NCBI RefSeq assembly: GCF_900492205.1
Contig: NZ_UEYQ01000007.1
Span: forward strand, 62,001 to 126,000
Direction: 5' to 3'
DNA from: Ciceribacter sp. T2.26MG-112.2
GTDB lineage: Bacteria; Pseudomonadota; Alphaproteobacteria; Rhizobiales; Rhizobiaceae
DNA: 64,000 nt
Below, piece by piece: positions 43,479-53,223 of this stretch. How positions within the stretch are numbered: position 1 is the first letter of the stretch; each line of letters begins with the position of its first letter. The notes under the pieces were generated by a model. That model worked only from the letters and a program-made list of their open reading frames with translations. It was not told the origin of the DNA and ran no database searches. The translations under genes were made by a program, and so were the position numbers.

Positions 43479-44150
43479 TTAGCGGCGCGCAGTTCCGGCC
43501 TCTGTCACGACCAGATCCATCGGGATGTCATGCTTTTGCGGGTGAATTGTCGAAAGCTTCGCCGCACCATAGCTGACGCCGATGACCTTGGGCCTGGCCT
43601 GCATGGCAGCAAGCGTCCTGTCGAAGAAGCCGCCGCCATAGCCAAGCCTGTAACATCCATGATCGAAGCCAACGACCGGCGCGATCACCACATCCGGAAT
43701 GCAGGATCGCTTTTCAGCCGGAACGGGTATCCCCCAGACCCCTCGCGTCAGTGGCTGCCCGGCCTGCCACGAGTGGAACTCCAGAGGCAGTCCCTTGTCC
43801 AGCACGACGGGTAAAGCGGTACGGCCGCCCAACCGAACTATCTCCTCCATCAGCGGACGAAGGTCCGGCTCTCCTCGAAAGGGCCAATAGGCGCTGACGA
43901 CACGACCCTCGACATCTCCGATCTCGGCGAGGACACGGGCGGCGATCGCTTCTCCGGCCGCAGTGCGAACCTCGACGGGAATTGCAAGACGCCCCGCAAT
44001 CAAGCGCTGACGCTCGCTCGTGCGCCAGCGCTTGATATCCGCCCAGGCCGCCATGTCCGGTGGATCGGCCAAGCCTGCGTAAACGGGGTCGATCTCGTGC
44101 AGAAAGCAGGCCGGTGAGGCGAAGGAGCGTGGTTCGTCGTCGTCGATCAT
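43479..44150 (-). CDS. 5-formyltetrahydrofolate cyclo-ligase family protein
   Basis: A 223-residue protein of the YgfA/MTHFS fold. VSAYWPFRGEPDLRPLM and VVGFDHGCYRLGYGGGFFDR match the ATP and folate sites. The N-terminal 40 residues (FLHEIDPVYAGLADPPDMAA) are an extension not in the core enzyme. The start shares one base with the stop of the PLP enzyme gene, so the two are coupled; folate and methionine metabolism meet at homocysteine methylation. Confidence 0.85.
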   Translation of the reverse strand: MIDDDEPRSFASPACFLHEIDPVYAGLADPPDMAAWADIKRWRTSERQRLIAGRLAIPVEVRTAAGEAIAARVLAEIGDVEGRVVSAYWPFRGEPDLRPLMEEIVRLGGRTALPVVLDKGLPLEFHSWQAGQPLTRGVWGIPVPAEKRSCIPDVVIAPVVGFDHGCYRLGYGGGFFDRTLAAMQARPKVIGVSYGAAKLSTIHPQKHDIPMDLVVTEAGTARR

Positions 44151-45337
44151 TATGCGGCCTCCGACAGGCTCTCAGCCGCCTGCAGGCCAGCCTCGAGGCC
44201 CGCCAGAAGGTCATCGATGTGTTCCAGGCCGACCGAGAGCCGCAGGAGCCCGTCGCTGATGCCGGCGTTTGCCCGCGCCTCCGGCCCCATGTCGGCATGG
44301 GTCATGGTCGCCGGATGGGCGACCAAGCTCTCGACGCCGCCCAAGGATTCGGCCAGCGTAAAACCGCGCACCGCGCCTACGAAGCGCTGCACAGCGGGGA
44401 TCCCGCCGACAAGCTCGAAGCTCATCATCGCGCCGAAACCCGTCTGCTGACGGCTGGCGAGCGCATGATCCGGGTGATCGGCAAGACCCGGATAGTGCAC
44501 TCGGGCAACCGCGCGATTGCCTCGCAGCCGTTCTGCGACCGCGATGGCGTTGCGTTCCTGACCCGCCATTCGCGCAAAGAGGGTTCGAAGGCCCCTCAGC
44601 GTCAACCAGGAATCAAACGGTGATGCGATCGCACCAGTGACATTGGCCCAATGCTTGAGCTTCCTCGCCTCCTCCGGGTCGGCGGCGATGACGGCACCAG
44701 CGATCACGTCGGAATGGCCGTTGAGGAATTTCGTCGTCGAATGCAGCACGTAATCGGCGCCGAGTGACAAGGCTTGCTGCAAGGCGGGAGACAGGAAGGT
44801 GTTGTCGACAGCCACCCGGGCGCCTGCATTTCTCGCGAGCGCTGAAAGCGCTGCGATATCAACCACCCGCAAAAGAGGGTTGCTGGGTGTCTCGATCAGC
44901 ACCAGTGCCGGGTGGTCCCGGAGCTGCATCTCAAAGCTCGCCATGTCAGACTGGTTGACCAGCGCGAGCCCGATCTGATCTAGCTCGGCCCGAGCCTTGA
45001 GGAGCCGCATCGTACCGCCATAGCAATCGTGCGGCGCGAGGACCAGGCTGCCGACCGGGAGGCGTCCGATCAGTAGATCGAGCGCGGCCATGCCGCTCGG
45101 TGTCATCACTGCACCCGCGCCACCTTCCAGTCTGGCGATCGCCTCGGCCGTGAGATCCCGGGTGGGATTGCCGACCCGGCCATAATCGTAAGCGCGGGGC
45201 GCATCGAAACCGGCAAACTCGTAGGTGCTGGAAAGGTAGAGGGGCGGCGCGACCGCGCCAAAGGCGGTATCGCTGGCAACGCCATATGCCGCAGCGACGG
45301 TTTCCGGATGGAACTCAGCCGGCGTGCGCTCGGACAT
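44150..45337 (-). CDS. cystathionine gamma-synthase / beta-lyase-type PLP enzyme
   Basis: A 395-residue Cys/Met-metabolism transsulfuration enzyme. Features are YGRVGNPTRDLTAEAIARLEGG, the PLP phosphate site SGMAALDLL, IETPSNPLLRVVDI, the Schiff-base lysine in HSTTKFLNGHSD, and SLGGVESLVAHPATMTH. Sequence cannot separate MetB from MetC reliably. Transcribed away from a LysR regulator, which probably controls it. Confidence 0.85.
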   Translation of the reverse strand: MSERTPAEFHPETVAAAYGVASDTAFGAVAPPLYLSSTYEFAGFDAPRAYDYGRVGNPTRDLTAEAIARLEGGAGAVMTPSGMAALDLLIGRLPVGSLVLAPHDCYGGTMRLLKARAELDQIGLALVNQSDMASFEMQLRDHPALVLIETPSNPLLRVVDIAALSALARNAGARVAVDNTFLSPALQQALSLGADYVLHSTTKFLNGHSDVIAGAVIAADPEEARKLKHWANVTGAIASPFDSWLTLRGLRTLFARMAGQERNAIAVAERLRGNRAVARVHYPGLADHPDHALASRQQTGFGAMMSFELVGGIPAVQRFVGAVRGFTLAESLGGVESLVAHPATMTHADMGPEARANAGISDGLLRLSVGLEHIDDLLAGLEAGLQAAESLSEAA

Positions 45338-45403
45338 TCTTGGCTCTCCTCATGTTGCAGTCGCAAAAATGGCCGGATTGATTACCCGTGACAAATGAAT
45401 TCT

Positions 45404-45422
45404 ATTGCTGTTTATGCGCAAT
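45404..45422. promoter_or_regulatory. LysR-type palindrome in the divergent promoter
   Basis: ATTGCTGTTTATGCGCAAT contains ATTGC/GCAAT arms 9 bases apart and a T-N11-A core, halfway between the PLP-enzyme and LysR starts. Likely binding site of the adjacent LysR protein. Confidence 0.45.
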
Positions 45423-45455
45423 TTTATTGCGGTTATTTTCGCTGGACGGAAAAGC

Positions 45456-46298
45456 ATGGACCACGCGATCGCTCGAACATTCCTGGAAGTGGTGAAAGCC
45501 GGCAGCTTCGTCGGCGCCGCGGAGGCACTCAACATTTCGCAGACGGCGGTGAGTGCGCGCATCCGCGTCCTGGAGGAACAACTGGAGCGTCCCGTCTTCG
45601 TGCGCAACAAGGCCGGTGCCAGGTTAACCCCGGCCGGCGAAAAATTCCTTCCCTTCGCCTCAAGCTTGGTTCGAGTCTGGGAAACGGCTCGCAACGTCGT
45701 GGCGCTTCCGCCCGGCCGATCCGTGTTGGTGAGCCTGGGCGCAGAACTTAGCCTGTGGAGCCCGCTGCTCTCCCGGTGGCTGCTGTGGATGCACCGCGAA
45801 TGCCCGGAGATTGCGGTGCGCACCACGATCGACACCGGCGAGCACTTGTTGGCGCTGATGCAGGAAGGCGCGCTCGATGCTGCCGTCATCTACCGCGCCC
45901 AGCGACGGCCTGGACTGGTCGCCGAACTTCTGTTCGAAGAGCGCCTGGTGCTCGCCCGAACGCCGGGGCAAACGGGCGCCAATGAAATCATCGGGATTGA
46001 CTGGGGCGCCGATTTCGCCGCGAGCCTACGCACTGCCTATCCTGAAAGCGCAAGTCCGGCGGTCTCGATCGGCTATGGCCCCCTCGCCCTCGACTACGTC
46101 CTTGCAGTCGGCGGCGCCGGCTATTTTCGCGAGGGATTCATACGTCCCTACCTGGAGGATGGCCGCTTGCAGATCGTGCCCAACAGTCCTGCTTTTGCCT
46201 ATCCAGCCTATCTTGTGTCGTCCGAGAAGGCAGATCCGTCCCTTCTGCGGCGACTGCGTGAGGGCTTGCGCGCTGCTTCGTCAGGAGCGCAAGCGTAG
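45456..46298 (+). CDS. LysR-family transcriptional regulator
   Basis: A 280-residue LysR protein: helix-turn-helix ARTFLEVVKAGSFVGAAEAL and SQTAVSARIRVLEEQL, effector domain from about residue 90. Starting at 45456 puts MDHAIARTFLEVV at the family position; the longer frame from 45405 would run through its own operator. Divergent from the transsulfuration enzyme and probably its regulator. Confidence 0.88.
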   Translation: MDHAIARTFLEVVKAGSFVGAAEALNISQTAVSARIRVLEEQLERPVFVRNKAGARLTPAGEKFLPFASSLVRVWETARNVVALPPGRSVLVSLGAELSLWSPLLSRWLLWMHRECPEIAVRTTIDTGEHLLALMQEGALDAAVIYRAQRRPGLVAELLFEERLVLARTPGQTGANEIIGIDWGADFAASLRTAYPESASPAVSIGYGPLALDYVLAVGGAGYFREGFIRPYLEDGRLQIVPNSPAFAYPAYLVSSEKADPSLLRRLREGLRAASSGAQA

Positions 46299-46612
46299 CC
46301 GTTCTCAGTAGAGATGGCCGGACCGCGGGCCAAAGGAGTGTCGCTTTCCAACCTGTCTTGGCCGGAGGTAAAGGCGCGACCGCCGACGGAGCTTTCGCGA
46401 AGCCTTATTACGGTATTGACGGACCATACTGGGTCACCCAGGGCGCTAGGCAGAGTCAGTGTAGCGACTGACCCCGTCCGGTCACGCAAACGGCGTGGAA
46501 CGGACTACCGAAAAGCGCATTTTCCCACGTTTCAAACAGCAGCGGTGACGTAGCTTTAAGGATTGCCCATTAAATTAGACCTCCCTTGAGTAAACCCTCC
46601 CGGAGTTTTCAT
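46299..46612. other. spacer before the chemoreceptor gene
   Basis: About 310 bases without a credible gene on either strand. It must contain the chemoreceptor promoter; no sigma-54 or sigma-28 consensus stood out. Confidence 0.45.
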
Positions 46613-48559
46613 ATGTTTGCGAACCTGCGCATATCGCGCAAGCTTCTGATCGCGTTTTCCGCCATCACGTCGGTGGTGCTGCTGTTCTCAGCCGTTGTCC
46701 TTATCTCGTTGACCAATATTCGAGAAGCAACGACCGAAAACGAAAAGACCCAGAGGACGATAGGGATCGCGAACACCATCCTGTCGACCCTGGTGGAAAC
46801 GCAGAACGCCATGCGGGGTTACGTGGCAAGCGTGGACCAGGACTTCGTCGGGCGCATTGAAAAGTACCAGAGCGCTATTCCGCCCATGCTGGCGGAACTC
46901 GAAAGTGCTCTTCCTCCCGTTGTCGCCAACAACGTCCTCCCGCCCCTGCGCAAAGCCATTGATAACTTCAATCAAGAGCTCTCCAATACGATCTCGGCTG
47001 TCGCGGACCCCACTCGGCTCGAGGCTGCAAGAGCAGATGTCGCAAAAGCAGCCCGATTGACACAGATCCGAAATGAACTCACCAAGTTCATTGAAGATGG
47101 GAACAAGATTGCGGCTGAACGGGCGGCGCTTGCCGAGGCAGCTTTCAGTACCGGGACGACAACGCTTCTCGTAGGCGGTGCGATGACGGCCATCATTGCC
47201 ATTGCGCTCGGGATGGCATTGGCACGGTCGGTTGCCAACCCTGTAATCGCAATGACAGCAGCGATGGCCAAACTTGCCGCTGGGGATACCGATGTCGAAA
47301 TCCCCGCCACCCGTCGGACCGACGAGATCGGCAAGATGGCCGATGCCGTCGAAGTTTTTCGTCAGAACGCCGTCGAGAACCGCCGCCTCGAACAGGAAAC
47401 CAACGCTCACCGGCTACAGTCCGAGGAACAACGCCGCCGCACGGACGAACAGGAGCGCATCCGTGCCGAGGCCATGGCTCAGGCGACCAGTGGCCTTGCC
47501 GATGGCCTGAAGCAGCTCGCCGCCGGCAATCTCGCTGTCCAGCTTACGCAGACGTTCGCCGCCGAGTTCGAGAGCCTGCGCACCGATTTCAACACGGCGG
47601 TGGCCCAGCTCAAGGATACAATGGCGTCCGTTTCGGAAGCCACCGGCTCCATCGACTCGGGTTCGCGCGAAATTAGTCAGAGCGCCGAGGATCTATCCAA
47701 GCGCACCGAGCAGCAGGCTGCTTCACTGGAGGAAACGGCCGCGGCGCTCGACGAGATCACCACCAATGTCGCGAACTCTTCCAAGCGCGCCGAAGAAGCT
47801 CGAACCGTCGCCATCCAGGCGAACGACAGCGCCAGCCACTCCGGTGCGGTCGTTGCCAATGCTGTCAATGCGATGGGCAAGATCGAGCAGTCGTCGAACC
47901 AGATCTCAAACATCATCGGCGTTATTGACGACATTGCCTTCCAGACCAATCTGCTGGCGCTCAACGCAGGCGTGGAAGCAGCACGGGCTGGAGACGCCGG
48001 CAAGGGCTTTGCGGTCGTTGCCCAGGAAGTCCGCGAGTTGGCGCAGCGGTCCGCCACTGCTGCCAAGGAGATCAAGGAACTGATCCGCAACTCCTCCGTG
48101 GAAGTCGGCAACGGCGTCAAACTCGTCAGCGATACCGGCGTGGCGCTGAAGACCATCGAGTCCTTCATCATTACGATCAACCAGCACATGGACGCCATTG
48201 CCACTTCGGCTCGTGAACAGTCCGTCGGCCTCTCGGAAGTCAATAGGGCCGTCAACCAGATGGATCAGGTGACCCAGCAGAACGCTGCAATGGTGGAAGA
48301 AGCCAGTGCCGCTGGCGCCACCCTGGCCAATGAGGCAAGCCGCCTGCGCGGCTTGATCGGCCAGTTCCAGCTGGGCAGCCCGGCGGCCTATCAGCCGGCC
48401 ATGCAGCGGCGCCCCGCCGGGGTCATCTCGAAGGCAGGTGCCGAGACGGCTCCAGTCGCTTCGCCCGCGCGCAACATGCTCGGCAAGATCGCCAGTGCTT
48501 TCTCAAGCAAGGGCTCTGCGGCAGTTGCTGTCAGCAACGAGAGCTGGGAAGAGTTCTGA
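46613..48559 (+). CDS. methyl-accepting chemotaxis protein
   Basis: A 648-residue transmembrane chemoreceptor. The first membrane helix (residues about 10-32) is followed by a helical periplasmic sensor of about 150 residues (four-helix-bundle/CHASE3-like), the second helix [20 protein letters not shown], a HAMP domain with [20 protein letters not shown], and the signalling hairpin with [20 protein letters not shown] and [20 protein letters not shown]. The C-terminus NESWEEF resembles the NWETF pentapeptide that tethers CheR. ATG 46613 with CCGGAG is preferred to an upstream TTG. Ligand unknown. Confidence 0.93.
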   Translation: MFANLRISRKLLIAFSAITSVVLLFSAVVLISLTNIREATTENEKTQRTIGIANTILSTLVETQNAMRGYVASVDQDFVGRIEKYQSAIPPMLAELESALPPVVANNVLPPLRKAIDNFNQELSNTISAVADPTRLEAARADVAKAARLTQIRNELTKFIEDGNKIAAERAALAEAAFSTGTTTLLVGGAMTAIIAIALGMALARSVANPVIAMTAAMAKLAAGDTDVEIPATRRTDEIGKMADAVEVFRQNAVENRRLEQETNAHRLQSEEQRRRTDEQERIRAEAMAQATSGLADGLKQLAAGNLAVQLTQTFAAEFESLRTDFNTAVAQLKDTMASVSEATGSIDSGSREISQSAEDLSKRTEQQAASLEETAAALDEITTNVANSSKRAEEARTVAIQANDSASHSGAVVANAVNAMGKIEQSSNQISNIIGVIDDIAFQTNLLALNAGVEAARAGDAGKGFAVVAQEVRELAQRSATAAKEIKELIRNSSVEVGNGVKLVSDTGVALKTIESFIITINQHMDAIATSAREQSVGLSEVNRAVNQMDQVTQQNAAMVEEASAAGATLANEASRLRGLIGQFQLGSPAAYQPAMQRRPAGVISKAGAETAPVASPARNMLGKIASAFSSKGSAAVAVSNESWEEF

Positions 48560-48715
48560 TACTGTGATGGGAGGCAGGAACTCATCGGGTTCCCGCCGAC
48601 GTCAAAAGGGCGGTTCCCCGTGGAGCGCATCGTGCTGCCTTTGCTGTTTCGCGCAGACAGGTGCGAAAAGGCGTCTGTCTGTCCTGCGTGCGACAACACT
48701 TGCCGAGCCATAAGG

Positions 48716-49074
48716 TTAGGACACGCCCTGGCGTCGACCGCTCACCGTGCAACTGAGATTGGATAGCAACGCGTCCTGCAGGCCGTAGATCCAACCGTGA
48801 AGAGACACCTCCTTGCCCGAGCCCCAGGCCGCCTGCAGGGTCGAAGCACGGGCGAGGCGCTCGACCTGGGCCGCAACCGAAGCCTCGCAAAGACGATCGA
48901 GTTCCGGTTCGCTCCAGCATTCGCGGCAGTTAAACTGACTGCGCGCGGCTGTTGGAACAGCCTATCCAACGATATTCCAGCCCCTGCAAGGTTGCCTGGC
49001 GCTCAAAATAGTCTGCTTTTTCGGTCTTGCGATCGTTGGACCAGGCCTTGTTCCGGGTGAAGCCATTCGATCAT
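48716..49074 (-). pseudogene. beta-carbonic anhydrase with central deletion
   Basis: The minus strand encodes an N-terminal piece NKAWSNDRKTEKADYFERQA and LEYRWIGCSNSRA, then hits a stop. Just after it another frame gives SEPELDRLCEASVAAQVERL and SLHGWIYGLQDALLSNLS, the C-terminal third of the enzyme. About 90 central residues with the remaining zinc ligands are missing, the catalytic DSR is NSR, and no start codon is in frame. The order and strand match one decayed gene whose junction is near 48930-48945. Confidence 0.8.
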
Positions 49075-49118
49075 GGCTGTCTCCGCTTCCTGGGGTCTGC
49101 AGGCCTCTCGATCAATAG

Positions 49119-49132
49119 TTGGCTATAGTCAA
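49119..49132. promoter_or_regulatory. FNR/FixK/NnrR-like box
   Basis: TTGGCTATAGTCAA fits TTG-N8-CAA, inside a larger 18-base palindrome (49117-49134, one mismatched pair). It lies 190 bases before nsrR and upstream of the NsrR operator, a sensible place for an anaerobic or NO-responsive CRP/FNR activator. Inferred. Confidence 0.42.
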
Positions 49133-49249
49133 CTCAACGGTCTGTCACAGCACCGGCAATGAGCCCTCCCCGGACGCCTCCTCCCGGCAATTTGGTCCTC
49201 GGTGAGGCCTGCGACATTTTTGCATCTTCACGCACTGCAATCGTTGGCG

Positions 49250-49276
49250 CAAAGTGGTATTTCAAATACCTCTTTG
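49250..49276. promoter_or_regulatory. NsrR-type operator
   Basis: A 27-base inverted repeat with a single central base: left arm CAAAGTGGTATTT, centre C, right arm AAATACCTCTTTG, with one mismatched pair. The ATTT-N-AAAT core with flanking AAAG/CTTT fits the known NsrR consensus. It is 32 bases before the nsrR start, so NsrR should repress its own operon including fixNOQP and be relieved by nitric oxide. Confidence 0.75.
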
Positions 49277-49308
49277 ATAGAGGCCAGTCCCATCTGCAAG
49301 GATTCCGC

Positions 49309-49779
49309 ATGCGAATGACGCTTCACACCGACTATGCGTTGCGAATGCTGATCTACCTGGCAACGCGGCCAGACGCTGCTTGCACGGTCAACGACGTCGC
49401 TGAGGCTTATCATTTGCCTCGCAATCACCTTCTCAAGGTGGCCCAGACCTTACGCGACCTCGGCTTCGTCGAAACGACCCGCGGCCGGGCGGGCGGTATC
49501 CGATTGGCGAAGCCACCAGCGGCGATTGGCCTTGGCGTACTGGTCCGCGCGACTGAAGAGGAATTCTCACTCGCCGAATGCATGCAGGCACAGGGCCGGC
49601 CCTGCGCCATTTCACCAGCCTGCAATCTTAAGGGCCTGCTGCACGAGGCGCTCGCTGCCTTCCTGGCAGTCCTCGACAAATACACGCTTGCCGACCTCGT
49701 GGAAAACCGCGCCATCCTTGGCGCGTTCCTCGGGATCGGCACCACTGTGAATCTGGAAGGAGGGGCACAACCATGGTGA
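49309..49779 (+). CDS. nsrR: Rrf2-family nitric-oxide-sensing repressor
   Basis: A 156-residue regulator. MRMTLHTDYALRMLIYLA, YHLPRNHLLKVAQTLRDLGF and the C-terminal AAFLAVLDKYTLADLVEN match NsrR. Three cysteines in the segment ECMQAQGRPCAISPACNLKG are placed to bind an iron-sulfur cluster that reacts with NO. ATG 49309 gives the normal family N-terminus; an earlier start would include the operator. It overlaps fixN by 7 bases, which puts the oxidase in the same transcript. Confidence 0.85.
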   Translation: MRMTLHTDYALRMLIYLATRPDAACTVNDVAEAYHLPRNHLLKVAQTLRDLGFVETTRGRAGGIRLAKPPAAIGLGVLVRATEEEFSLAECMQAQGRPCAISPACNLKGLLHEALAAFLAVLDKYTLADLVENRAILGAFLGIGTTVNLEGGAQPW

Positions 49780-51431
49780 CAGGATTGACGGTGGCCGAGC
49801 GTCAGCTTGCGCTTGTTGTGCTGGGCATACTCGCGCTGGCCGGGCTTGCGATGGCGGTTGCCGGCCGCGGCGATCCGCTGGCCGTCCACGGCTATATCGT
49901 GCTCTTCTTCAGCTTGGGGCTCGGCTTCTTCGTGCTGTCGGCCATCTTTGCGCCGGAGCCCCCGACAAGTCGTTATTCCGAATATTATGACGACCCCACG
50001 CGGGTCGGCATCATCCTGGCGCTCGCATGGGCCGTTGTCGGCATGTTTGTCGGGGTCTGGGTGGCATCACTGCTGGCCTGGCCGGAATTGACCTTCGTCG
50101 ACTCGGCCTGGGCAAGCTTCGGGCGCCTGCGGCCGATCCATACCAGTGGCGTGATCTTCGGCTTCGGTGGCAATGCGCTGATCGCCACGTCGTTCCATGT
50201 CCTTCAGCGCACCTGTCGCGCACGGCTTCCGGATCAGTTCAGTCCCTGGTTCGTGTTGATCGGCTACAATCTTTTCTGCCTCGTCGCCGCCACCGGCTAC
50301 CTGATGGGCATGACACAATCCAAGGAATATGCCGAGCCCGAATGGTATGCCGACATCTGGCTGGTGATCGTGTGGGTGGTCTATTTCGTGACCTACATCC
50401 GCACGCTCCAGCGCCGCAAGGAGCCGCATATCTATGTCGCCAACTGGTACTACCTGGCGTTCATTCTCGTTGTTGCCGTCCTTCACATCGTCAACAACCT
50501 TGCCATGCCCGTTACACTCGGTCACGCCAAGAGCTACTCGCTGTTTGCCGGTGTTCAGGATGCAATGACCCAGTGGTGGTATGGCCACAATGCCGTCGCC
50601 TTCTTCCTGACGGCAGGCTTCCTCGGCATGATGTACTACTACCTGCCGAAGCGCGCGGAGCGGCCGATCTTTTCCTATCGCCTCTCCATCATCAGCTTCT
50701 GGGGCATCACATTCATGTACATGTGGGCCGGTGCGCACCACCTGCACTACACTGCCCTGCCACAATGGGTGCAGACACTTGGGATGACCTTCTCCATCGT
50801 GCTGCTGGTTCCCTCATGGGCGTCGGCCGGCAATGCGCTCGCCACCCTCAATGGCGCCTGGCACCGAGTGCGCGACGACGCCACGCTGCGCTTCATGATG
50901 GTCGCCGCCGTGTTCTACGGCCTTTCCACCTTCGAGGGCTCGTTCATGGCCATCCGTGCCGTAAACTCGCTCTCCCACTATACCGACTGGACCATCGGCC
51001 ACGTCCATGCCGGAGCCCTCGGCTGGGTCGCCATGATCACCTTCGGCTCGTTCTACGCCCTGGTGCCGTGGATGTGGAAACAGGAGCGCATGTATTCGCC
51101 CAAGCTCGTCGAACTGCACTTCTGGCTCGCTCTGGCCGGGACCGTCGTCTACGTCTTCGCCATGTGGAATTCCGGCGTCATCCAGGGTCTCATGTGGCGC
51201 ACCTATAACGACAGCGGGACACTCGCCTATTCGTTCATCGACAGCCTGGTCGCCATGCACCCCTACTACATCGCCCGCGCTTTCGGGGGTCTGCTTTTCC
51301 TCACCGGCGCGGTCGTCTGCTCCTTCAATGTCGCCATGACGATCCGCATGGCCCGCAAGGCGCGCAAGTCAGACATCGGAGACGATGTGCCTCTCGGCGG
51401 CCGGGCCGGCGCGGTTCAGGCAGGAGAGTGA
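49773..51431 (+). CDS. fixN: cytochrome cbb3 oxidase subunit I
   Basis: A 552-residue subunit with about 13-14 membrane helices, the catalytic core that reduces oxygen. Conserved parts include RPIHTSGVIFGFGGNALIAT, QWWYGHNAVAFFLTAGFLGM with copper ligands, MYMWAGAHHLHYTALPQWVQ and DWTIGHVHAGALGWV with heme ligands. The N-terminus has two hydrophobic segments before the core, longer than average. Its start overlaps nsrR. The usual fixGHIS assembly genes are not in the window. Confidence 0.95.
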   Translation: MVTGLTVAERQLALVVLGILALAGLAMAVAGRGDPLAVHGYIVLFFSLGLGFFVLSAIFAPEPPTSRYSEYYDDPTRVGIILALAWAVVGMFVGVWVASLLAWPELTFVDSAWASFGRLRPIHTSGVIFGFGGNALIATSFHVLQRTCRARLPDQFSPWFVLIGYNLFCLVAATGYLMGMTQSKEYAEPEWYADIWLVIVWVVYFVTYIRTLQRRKEPHIYVANWYYLAFILVVAVLHIVNNLAMPVTLGHAKSYSLFAGVQDAMTQWWYGHNAVAFFLTAGFLGMMYYYLPKRAERPIFSYRLSIISFWGITFMYMWAGAHHLHYTALPQWVQTLGMTFSIVLLVPSWASAGNALATLNGAWHRVRDDATLRFMMVAAVFYGLSTFEGSFMAIRAVNSLSHYTDWTIGHVHAGALGWVAMITFGSFYALVPWMWKQERMYSPKLVELHFWLALAGTVVYVFAMWNSGVIQGLMWRTYNDSGTLAYSFIDSLVAMHPYYIARAFGGLLFLTGAVVCSFNVAMTIRMARKARKSDIGDDVPLGGRAGAVQAGE

Positions 51432-51433
51432 CC

Positions 51434-52168
51434 ATGAAGGAATTCTTCCATCGCAAGATCGAACGCAATGCCATCGGCTTCGTGCTGGCGATCATCGGCG
51501 TGGCGTCCATCGGCGGCTTCGTCGAGATCGCGCCTCTGTTCACCATCGACGAGACAGTCGAGGACGCGCCCGACATGCGTCTCTATACGCCGCTGGAGCT
51601 GGCCGGACGCAATCTCTACATCCGCGAGGGTTGCTACGCCTGCCATTCGCAGATGATCCGCACGCTCCGCGACGAAGTGGAGCGCTACGGCCCGTTCTCG
51701 CTCGCGGTGGAATCGAAATACGACCACCCGATGCTGTGGGGCTCCAAACGTACGGGACCCGACCTCGCTCGCCTCGGCGGCAAGTATTCCGACGCCTGGC
51801 ACGTGGCCCATCTCGTCAATCCGCGTGACGTCGTGCCGGAATCGGTCATGCCGCGCTATGGATGGCTGAACAGGAATGCGCTCCGGATCGACGATCTCGG
51901 CGAGCACCTGACCGCCCAGCGCGCCGTCGGCGTCCCCTATACCGACGCGATGATCGAGAACGCCACCGCTGACGCCCGGAGCCAGGCGGCGCCGGACAGC
52001 CCCGAATCGTCCGGAGTGACGGAGCGCTACGGCGAGGCAACCAATGTGCGCGCGTTCGACGGCAATCAGGGTGTGCTCACCGAGATGGACGCGCTGGTCG
52101 CCTATTTGCAGGTCGTCGGTCAGCTAACGCAAGCCGCTCGACAGGAAACCGCAGCGAAGGAGGACTGA
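51434..52168 (+). CDS. fixO: cytochrome cbb3 oxidase subunit II (monoheme c)
   Basis: A 244-residue membrane-anchored cytochrome c. The N-terminal helix NAIGFVLAIIGVASIGGFVE precedes IREGCYACHSQMIRTLRDE with the CxxCH heme site, and GPDLARLGGKYSDAWHVAHL with PESVMPRYGWL holding the axial methionine. ATG 51434 follows CAGGAGAGTGACC. Two bases after fixN and one base before fixQ. Confidence 0.95.
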   Translation: MKEFFHRKIERNAIGFVLAIIGVASIGGFVEIAPLFTIDETVEDAPDMRLYTPLELAGRNLYIREGCYACHSQMIRTLRDEVERYGPFSLAVESKYDHPMLWGSKRTGPDLARLGGKYSDAWHVAHLVNPRDVVPESVMPRYGWLNRNALRIDDLGEHLTAQRAVGVPYTDAMIENATADARSQAAPDSPESSGVTERYGEATNVRAFDGNQGVLTEMDALVAYLQVVGQLTQAARQETAAKED

Positions 52169-52169
52169 C

Positions 52170-52340
52170 GTGGATTTCGATCATACCAGTGTCGTCGCCT
52201 TCGCCAAGACCTGGGGGCTCTTCTACATCGTCTCAATGGCGCTCGTCATCTTGGCCTACGCGCTCTGGCCCGGCAACCGGAAGCGTTTCGACCGCGCAAA
52301 GACAAGCATTCTCGACAAAGACGACCGGCCGGGAGATTGA
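52170..52340 (+). CDS. fixQ: cytochrome cbb3 oxidase subunit IV
   Basis: A 56-residue single-helix protein from GTG 52170 behind GAAGGAGGACTGAC: VVAFAKTWGLFYIVSMALVI and LAYALWPGNRKRFDRAKTS are the FixQ/CcoQ pattern, ending in a charged tail. It stabilises the oxidase complex. Two bases before fixP. Confidence 0.92.
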   Translation: MDFDHTSVVAFAKTWGLFYIVSMALVILAYALWPGNRKRFDRAKTSILDKDDRPGD

Positions 52341-52342
52341 GC

Positions 52343-53221
52343 ATGGCACAGGAAAGACACGATCCCGCCACCGGACGCAGCACCACGGGACACGAGTGGA
52401 ACGGCATCGAGGAGCTCGAAACGCCGATCCCGCGGGTCGTGCTGTTCTTCCTTGCCGCCACAACGCTGATTGCGATCGGCTACTGGATACTGATGCCGGC
52501 CTGGCCTATGGGTGTGACCTATACCAAAGGCCTTTTGGGCATCGACCAGCGCGCTATCGTGACGAAACAGGTCGAGGACGCGGCAGCCGCCCGGGCTTCA
52601 TGGACCGACCGCATCGCCGAGGCGAGCCTCAATGAAATTGCCGCCGATCCGGACCTGATGCTCCACGTGCGCGAGACGGGCCGCACGCTCTTCATCGACA
52701 ATTGCGCCGCCTGTCACGGCACGCAGGGCACGGGTGGACCCGGATTCCCCAACCTATCCGCCAAGGGCTGGCTGTGGGGCGGCGAGCCCGAAACGATCCA
52801 TGAGACGATCCGCGTCGGCATCAACGCCGCCCATGCCGAGACGCAGGTCTCGCAGATGATGGCCTTCGGCCGGGACGGAACGCTTGAGCGAGAGCAGGTT
52901 CGCGCCGTCGCGGCATATGTCCGCTCCCTTTCCGACCTGCCGATGAGCGCCGACCACAAGGCCCTGATTGAAACCGGCAAGGAGATCTTTTCGGCCAATT
53001 GCGCCGCTTGCCACGGCGAGGACGCAACCGGCAGCACGGATATGGGCGCCCCGAACCTCACCGACGAAAACTGGATCTATGGCAGCGACGCACAGACCGT
53101 CTTCGCCACCGTCTTTTCCGGGCGACAAGGCCTGATGCCGAGCTGGGAAGGACGACTTTCACCGGTCGATCTGAAACTGCTGGCACTATATGTCGGCACG
53201 CTCGGAGAGGACGCCAGGTGA
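52343..53221 (+). CDS. fixP: cytochrome cbb3 oxidase subunit III (diheme c)
   Basis: A 292-residue diheme cytochrome. HEWNGIEELETPIPRVVLFF is the conserved start of the membrane anchor. The two heme sites are NCAACHGTQGTGG (about residue 120) and NCAACHGEDATGS (about 220), each with later axial methionines (MMAFGRDG and LMPSWEGRL). It passes electrons to FixO and FixN. ATG 52343 was chosen over a TTG two codons upstream. Confidence 0.95.
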   Translation: MAQERHDPATGRSTTGHEWNGIEELETPIPRVVLFFLAATTLIAIGYWILMPAWPMGVTYTKGLLGIDQRAIVTKQVEDAAAARASWTDRIAEASLNEIAADPDLMLHVRETGRTLFIDNCAACHGTQGTGGPGFPNLSAKGWLWGGEPETIHETIRVGINAAHAETQVSQMMAFGRDGTLEREQVRAVAAYVRSLSDLPMSADHKALIETGKEIFSANCAACHGEDATGSTDMGAPNLTDENWIYGSDAQTVFATVFSGRQGLMPSWEGRLSPVDLKLLALYVGTLGEDAR

Positions 53222-53223
53222 GA

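Noticed and set aside
48582-48920. Minus-strand 112-residue open frame upstream of the nsrR region
   Set aside because: A different frame in the same place encodes the recognisable carbonic anhydrase C-terminus.
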